Positions 59,601 to 64,000 of a DNA stretch of 64,000 nt are shown here, piece by piece (within the stretch, counting starts at the first letter, position 1; each line of letters opens with the position of its first letter). The position numbers and the translations under genes were made by a program. Origin of the DNA: Caecitellus pseudoparvulus (taxonomy: Eukaryota; Bigyra: Bicosoecida). Location of the stretch: NCBI GenBank assembly GCA_965644315.1, contig CBFFRQ010000180.1, positions 1 through 64,000 on the forward strand. Direction: 5' to 3'. The notes under the pieces are model-generated. The model was not told the origin of the DNA and searched no databases. It saw only the letters and a list, made by a program, of their open reading frames with translations.

Positions 59601-61017
59601 CCCGAGCCACCCCCGCCAACTCCGCGTCGTCATCTTCACCAAGGCCCAGCGCGGGCGCTGTAGCGCTGCGGCCTGTGCCGCCGACGCCCAAGTCCAGGAT
59701 GTCCGCGGATGCCAGGCTGTCTGCCACCAGGTCTTCCTCGGGGAAGAGTCGGGAAAAGTCCAGCCCCTCCATGCCGGTGGGCACCGCATATCCCTGGCTT
59801 CGGAGGCTGTCCACCACCGCGCTCTGCACCTTTGACACAGCTGCCGCCTTGTGCGTGCCGGCCCCCACTTTGCTGAGATACCCCGTCTGCAGCAGAACAT
59901 CCTCCAAGAAGTACTCAGCAACAGAGTGCACTGCGCCGGGAATGTGCACCGACGTGACAGGCTGGCGTGTGTCTGAGGGGGCCATGGGCACGTCAGCAAA
60001 GTACGACGTGAACAGCTCCAGCTGCAATGTCGCTGACATGAGGATGACTGTGAGGTCTGGCCGACTGGGAAGCACCCGGCGCAGCACCATGAGCAGGAAA
60101 TCGCTTTCGCAGGAGCGTTCGTGCACTTCGTCCAGCACCACATGAGTCACGCCGGTAAGCAGCGGGTCTGCCGTCAGACGCCGCAACAGCACGCCGGTCG
60201 TGCAGAAGAGACACTGTGTGGAGTCGGACGCGACCTTGTCCAGGCGCACGGCGTACCCGATGGTCTGCCCCACCTTCTCGCAGCGCTCGTCGGCGACACG
60301 CTCTGCCAGGGACACAGCCGAGATGCGGCGCGGCTGGGAAACCAGGACGTTGGCTGACAGGCCCAGCGTGCTGTCCTCCAGGATGAACTGGGGCACCTGG
60401 GTACTCTTGCCGCAGCCAGTGTCGCCGGACACGACGACGACACGGGCTGAAGAGACGGCCTCGATGACAGCGTCCCGGACATTCCAGGCTGGAAGGCGCT
60501 GGCGCTGGCTCTGCATGCTGCGCCACGCTGGCTTGCTCGCCCTGCGGGCAGCCACAGCGGCAAAGCCGTCCTTCGTCATTGGTGTTGGCGCGGCGTGGGG
60601 GCGCCGACGCTTGCTGCCCCCTTTCTGGTCCACTCCCTGGCTCATCCACTGTACGTCGCGGGGTGTGACATCCAGAGAGGGGCCCTCCACAGCCCTCCTC
60701 TCCAAAGAAGCCACCACGTCAGCTGGAAGAGCCAGACGCGGAACCTCCAAGGGCAGCGCACGCGCTTGGGTGTCGAATCGCGAAACGCGCAGTTGCCTTG
60801 CCTGACCTTTGCCGTGACTCTTGGACTTCAAGCCCAGCTCGTCGCAGAGGTCGTGCACGAACTTCCGCTCTTGTGGCGTGAGGGTGTGGGGGAAGGAAAT
60901 GTACTCATCCGCAGACTTGTCGCGGAACTCCTCGAGGGCCTTGGTCGCTGTCATCCGGAAGGCTTCGGATATGCCCATACCAACGCCACCCTTGGCAGGT
61001 CGCTTGCCCCTTCCCAT
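56641..61017 (-). CDS. R3H-domain DExH-box RNA helicase
   Basis: 1458 aa from ATG 61017, no intron. Order: R3H domain (FPHTLTPQERKFVHDLCDEL, LKSKSHGKGQ) near 25-90; RecA1 with SGDTGCGKSTQ, DEVHER and MSATL; a long insert with a C2HC-like element (CKLCKYVLDSVGDF, then THVALC); RecA2 with LVFLPGWDDI, STNIAETSITI and QRAGRAGR; HA2/winged helix (LGRALLHMPVPPDMG); OB-fold (YEELTRLGRKNTIRN); and an RG-rich tail of about 90 residues. This resembles R3H-containing DExH helicases (plant NIH, YTHDC2 group), which act on RNA or structured nucleic acid. The tail's CCTCGC-type repeats on the + strand generate shadow ORFs. Confidence 0.92.
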   Translation of the reverse strand: MGRGKRPAKGGVGMGISEAFRMTATKALEEFRDKSADEYISFPHTLTPQERKFVHDLCDELGLKSKSHGKGQARQLRVSRFDTQARALPLEVPRLALPADVVASLERRAVEGPSLDVTPRDVQWMSQGVDQKGGSKRRRPHAAPTPMTKDGFAAVAARRASKPAWRSMQSQRQRLPAWNVRDAVIEAVSSARVVVVSGDTGCGKSTQVPQFILEDSTLGLSANVLVSQPRRISAVSLAERVADERCEKVGQTIGYAVRLDKVASDSTQCLFCTTGVLLRRLTADPLLTGVTHVVLDEVHERSCESDFLLMVLRRVLPSRPDLTVILMSATLQLELFTSYFADVPMAPSDTRQPVTSVHIPGAVHSVAEYFLEDVLLQTGYLSKVGAGTHKAAAVSKVQSAVVDSLRSQGYAVPTGMEGLDFSRLFPEEDLVADSLASADILDLGVGGTGRSATAPALGLGEDDDAELAGVARDVDYQCKLCKYVLDSVGDFATHVALCQGPGTVPDGLPQGKPAAPSSGDAQKPSSALSAEAFLDPSCAGSAMATTAARPPPPPVDAPTNSLGSLMAALATETEGRSRDKRGRLKHADAQEALEEAAESDPVQALLQQYMGLHDDENVDCDLITALVESIVQHQQGAARADAVAGAILVFLPGWDDISRTQALIEEHPYLNSLTWVLPLHSAIPTSEQRQVFRKPPKGKTKVVLSTNIAETSITIDDVVYVIDSGKGKSKMFDPYTGCSSLKSRWVSQASARQRAGRAGRVRPGIAYHLFSRSRHAALNPHDIAEMLSTPLEELCLRVKALDLGDVQGLSGGGASSPGASRAVSGEIEAFMATAPEPPLALSVQRAVRLLVQLGALHQHSVAVGGQDCVRQRLTPLGRALLHMPVPPDMGKMILIGCLLGVLDPVLTIACTVSYRSPFALATRAGDQARATAIRASMSGGTGSDHLAMLGAFDGYAAAKRRGGMSAAHGYCRANFLSFPALMMVEGMRHQVLQELLSAKVVFKSEVGPRGFMNRSARQLEVVQAALAVGMYPRIARFLPQKPARFPTVRVDAVDSAAVHRSSLIGRTLASQTSQAQQQGGILVAYEELTRLGRKNTIRNLSNVPLLALLVLAGRDSSDSLDLSSLPALEAESLEQVLAKQGQAAKRPPSGSPSADSSDEDESLPGSLASAVGSMLFKAGRAHKRSMKELHVAHATSEAGSWNASAAAARTDLMTGGGARGAAAAVDSDGEIIASLAPSRPARDDELEESGWETVGGGQACAQTDAESVDAEALERWVLYKSDSRPGEVVVGLNSWLAYAAPPGVAAGMALLRAELSKAFALLILSRLTPYHRKISGGETEQASKVVSGFLDMLCAGSKATGHRRAPAPGILLTSRPPARHGGHAGASTHGSAGRGRGRGRGSARGRAARGKAQRHGEGAGHEKGGGRGRGRGRGRGRGRGRGRGRGGRGGRGRGQGGS

Positions 61018-61573
61018 GCTTGACCTGCCAGCCTTCGTTGTGACGGCCGCCTGAGAGGCTTTGCCAGGCACTGGCAGGAACTTGAAACGCGCGAGAAACG
61101 CCGAGGAGTGGAGCAATGCACCCCGCTATTGACGCAGGCTTGCCGAACTGTGCGTGGAAAGGAAGATTGAGGGTTATTTTGGCGAATCGTTTGTTTTGGT
61201 ACTGGTGTTTGTGTCTGGAACTCCGTATGGGGTGTGGGGGGGGGGGTGAGCCAGGGAGCTGAAAGGCTGGTCAGGAGCTGGCCACCCCGCCGAGGAAAGC
61301 GAGCAAGGGGGGCCACACAGGAGGGCTGGCGATGCAGAGTGCGCTCGTGCACACTCCTCCACGCCCTTGCCTCCGCCCCTCCCTCGTGCCCCCACGCCCC
61401 AGCTGTCCATCGAAGCCCGCTTCGCTGTCCCTGCCACGTGCGTACCTTGCTGCCGAGAGCAGCGCCACTGACCGCTCTCGCGCACTCTGGCTCAGCGTGC
61501 GGCTCAGTCGTTGGTGAAGTCTGACCATGAATGCTTGCGGCGTTCACCGTGCACAGATTCCCCCAAAGTCACC
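61018..61573. other. Divergent promoter region between helicase and thiolase
   Basis: No gene; includes a T/G-rich stretch near 61170-61250. It presumably holds both promoters. Confidence 0.4.
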
Positions 61574-62912
61574 ATGGCTGCCGCTCGTGGAGTGTACATC
61601 GTTGCTGTGCGTGTTGCGCCGTAAATTCCGCACGTGCTGCAGTGCACCAACCTCGACTTTGCGCCTGCGGTGGCACAGGCCAAGCGCACTGCTTTTGGCA
61701 CCTTCGGCGGCAAGCTGACCAAGTTCACAGCCACTGACTTGGGCGAGAAGGCAGCTGCAGCTGCTCTGGAGGCAGGCAAGGTGGGTTGCCGCAGAACCCG
61801 CCACGCCCGCTGCTGCGCCTGACACAGCACGTGCCTTGCCTGTTCAGATCGACCCTGCGCTGGTGGATGCGACCATCGTCGGGAATGTCGCGCAGTCGTC
61901 TGCAGATGCGCCGTACATTGCCCGTCATGTTGGCCTGCGTGTGGGTGTGCGCGACGAGACGACTGCGCTGACGGTGAACCGCCTGTGCGGCTCTGGCTTC
62001 GAGTCCGTCGTGCAGGCGGCCAAGGACATGCAGCTGGGGGAGAGCCACGTTGCCCTGGTGGGAGGTGCTGAGAGCATGTCCCAGTGCCCCCTGGTCTCCT
62101 ACGGCCAACACTCCCGCTTTGGAGTCAAGCTGGGCGGGGGCCTGAACCTTGTGGACACCTTGTGGGCGGCGCTGACAGACAACCACACAAAGCTGCCCAT
62201 GGGCATCACCGCCGAGAACTTGGCCCGCAAGTACAACATGACGCGGGAGGAGGTGGACGAGTTCGCCGCCAGGTCCCAGGCAATGTGGGCGGCAGCCCAC
62301 GAGGCGGGCAAGTTCGCAGCTGAGATCACCCCCATCGAGATCAAGACCCGCAAGGGGACGACTGTTGTGGACACTGACGAGCACCCTCGCCCCGGCACGA
62401 CTGCGGAGCAGCTGGCGAAGCTGCCCACCGTCTTTGACAAGGAAGGCATCGTCACTGCCGGCTCCAGCTCTGGCATCAACGACGGCGCCGCCATGATGGT
62501 GATGGCCACAGAGGACGCCGTGAAGCAGCACGGCTGGACTCCCCTCGCACGCGTGGTGTCCTGGGGCATCTCGGGCGTGGACCCCTCCATCATGGGCTAC
62601 GGCCCCGTGCCCGCCATTCGCCAGGCGCTGGAGCGTGCCGGCAAGAGCATCGGGGACATGGACCTGGTGGAGGTCAACGAGGCCTTCGCCCCCGTCGCCC
62701 TCGCCTCTGAGAAGGAACTGGGCATTGACCGCGCAACTTTCAATGCCTGTGGTGGTGCCATCTCAATCGGGCACCCCTTGGGGGCCAGTGGCGCCCGCAT
62801 CACGACTCACTTGGCGCACCAGCTGGCTGCTGACGAGGGCAAGAAGCTGGCAGTCGGCTCCGCATGCATCGGGGGGGGGCAAGGCATCGCTGTGGTGCTG
62901 GAGCGCGCATGA
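61574..62912 (+). CDS. ACAA2: 3-ketoacyl-CoA thiolase (ACAA2-like), three exons
   Basis: Exons 61574-61606, 61679-61780 and 61848-62912; introns of 72 and 67 bp. The first exon codes only MAAARGVYIVA; splicing gives YIVAAKRTAFGTFGG. 399 aa, the usual thiolase length. Catalytic residues: Cys in NRLCGSGFESV, His in GGAISIGHPLGASGARI and Cys in GSACIGGGQGIA. It closely resembles mitochondrial ACAA2-type thiolases (VEVNEAFAP, PSIMGYGPVPA) that cleave 3-ketoacyl-CoA in fatty-acid beta-oxidation. No cleavable leader is evident, as in animal ACAA2. Confidence 0.94.
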
Positions 62913-62939
62913 ACTCTGTGAATGCAACCCGCCCTTGCC

Positions 62940-64000
62940 TCACTCAGGGTCCCTTCCCTGTGCATCCTTGCCATGGAGAGCTGCATCCTGTGACAGGCTC
63001 GGCTGCAAGTGAGTTGGGAGGACAAAGCTGCCTCCGAAAGGGCCCACCAACACTTGCTGCTTCCCTTGGAGAGATCCCTGCTGACCATCAACCTCGCTGT
63101 CAGGCGCTGGTGTCCACAAGCCGGATGGAGGGGCTGCCGCCTGCCTTGGTGGCTGACAGGCGTCGCTGTCACTGCTCATGGACGCTGCAGTGGAGGGTGC
63201 GGGCTGGGCGTGCCTCAGCTGCGACGGAGCAGATTTGCGTTCAGGGGTGGAGTCACTGTCGCTGCCTGCAGGCGGCAAGCCCGCCAGGAGCCGCAGGAGT
63301 GACGGCGGCAGCCCCTCCACATTGAGCCCTACCTCTTCCATCGCGCGTACCTGAGCCTCTACCTCTGCATCCTTGGGAGTGGAGCTGTGCAAGATCTCTT
63401 GATGGGGAGGCATGTCGCCGCCTGGTTCCCGTGCTACCATCTCCAGTGCTGTGGGGCGTGTGCCGGACTGGCTGTGAGCCATGGCAGCCAAAGCTTGGAA
63501 CGTGGAGGACGCCCGAGAGTCATGCGCGTCCACCCTTGGCAGTTCGCGCTGGCGCCTATTGTGGTGCGCAGGGCGAGGGAGCCATTGTTGCATGTGGCGC
63601 AGCAGGGACGCGTAGGCGTCCACCACCGCTGGGGTGAGAAAGCATGCTTGCTGCAGCACTGGCAGCAAAGCAGGCAGCTCTGCAGCCAAGATGCTATCAC
63701 GCGCCAGCCGGCAAGCCAAGGAAGCGTCCAGCACCTGAACAGCCGGGAGGAGCACATGTCCCATCGTGGGTTCGTCGCAGTGTGCCGTCACTGCCTCCAG
63801 CGCCCACTGCACTGCGCCAGAGCTGTGCAGGCAGGATGCCGTGACGGCACCTGAGACGCCGAGCACAGCGACAACCTTCCCAGCCAGCGTCTGCAGAGCT
63901 ACGTCCCCAGCGTCCAAGACCCCCATCATGACGTGCAAGCAGCGCTGGTAGTCCCGGCCTTTGGGCTGTCCCTGCGCGCACGTGCATGCCAGCAACGCGT
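62940..64000 (-). CDS. Unknown protein, partial (5' end beyond right edge)
   Basis: Open frame from the window edge to a stop at 62940, about 353 codons seen, no ATG in its first part. The N-terminal half is hydrophobic-helical and Leu/Ala-rich (LPALLPVLQQACFL, YASLLRHMQQWL), like HEAT/ARM-type helical repeats. The second half is Ser/Pro/Gln-rich and probably disordered. No family recognised. It is convergent with the thiolase (27 bp between stops). Confidence 0.5.
   Translation of the reverse strand, partial: ALLACTCAQGQPKGRDYQRCLHVMMGVLDAGDVALQTLAGKVVAVLGVSGAVTASCLHSSGAVQWALEAVTAHCDEPTMGHVLLPAVQVLDASLACRLARDSILAAELPALLPVLQQACFLTPAVVDAYASLLRHMQQWLPRPAHHNRRQRELPRVDAHDSRASSTFQALAAMAHSQSGTRPTALEMVAREPGGDMPPHQEILHSSTPKDAEVEAQVRAMEEVGLNVEGLPPSLLRLLAGLPPAGSDSDSTPERKSAPSQLRHAQPAPSTAASMSSDSDACQPPRQAAAPPSGLWTPAPDSEVDGQQGSLQGKQQVLVGPFGGSFVLPTHLQPSLSQDAALHGKDAQGRDPE

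Overview
The window joins two very different DNAs. The right part (about 36.5-64 kb) is GC-rich nuclear DNA of a unicellular eukaryote. Its genes are packed on both strands, and several are split by short GT-AG introns (64-139 bp; donors such as GTGAGT, GTGCGT, GTACGT). The left part is an AT-rich block of polinton-like virus (PLV)/virophage-type elements, into which two Helitrons have jumped. The host could be an alga or a heterotrophic protist; the sequence alone does not fix the lineage.

1-6303: right part of PLV copy A. It carries a D12-class adenine methyltransferase, a small P-loop-like protein and a 155-aa protein on +. On - it has a PD-(D/E)xK nuclease, a DD35E integrase ending in a chromodomain, a 185-aa unknown and two Trp-repeat proteins, then a conserved right terminus. 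6304-36480: PLV copy B, directly fused to the terminus of A. It starts inside a capsid-protein gene, followed by a fibre-like protein, a 90-aa viral protein and the same methyltransferase-to-repeat-protein gene set. Its right end is split by two insertions. No DNA polymerase, packaging ATPase or capsid protease is visible. A TCTAG-like motif in AT-rich DNA lies just upstream of many PLV start codons.

14455-32985: an autonomous Helitron (X, minus orientation, 18.5 kb). It encodes a 2087-aa Rep/helicase with an OTU protease domain, a separate GIY-YIG nuclease and an unknown basic-tailed protein, and holds about 76 copies of a 103-bp satellite plus a 169-bp minisatellite. 33126-36344: a non-autonomous Helitron (Y, plus orientation, 3.2 kb) with related ends and its own 172-bp tandem repeat. 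The two sit head-to-head 140 bp apart. PLV copy A supplies the uninterrupted version of both sites and shows that both went in between A and T without target duplication. Both have a 3' CTAG end, a hairpin 12 nt before it, and a 5' terminal motif repeated inverted near the 3' end (Helitron2/Helentron style).

36481-64000: host genes. In order: leishmanolysin-like multi-pass metalloprotease, guanylate kinase, Pro/Ala-rich unknown, hotdog thioesterase, APP1-type phosphatase-like protein, small GTPase with CaaX box, EXPERA/TMEM97-like protein, EamA transporter, selenoprotein S with an in-frame UGA before Gly-stop, Mpo1-like protein, multi-EF-hand protein, R3H-DExH RNA helicase, 3-ketoacyl-CoA thiolase, and an unknown gene running off the right edge. 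They are ordinary housekeeping and membrane genes with no evident operon logic. Exon boundaries were worked out by hand from splice sites and protein continuity.
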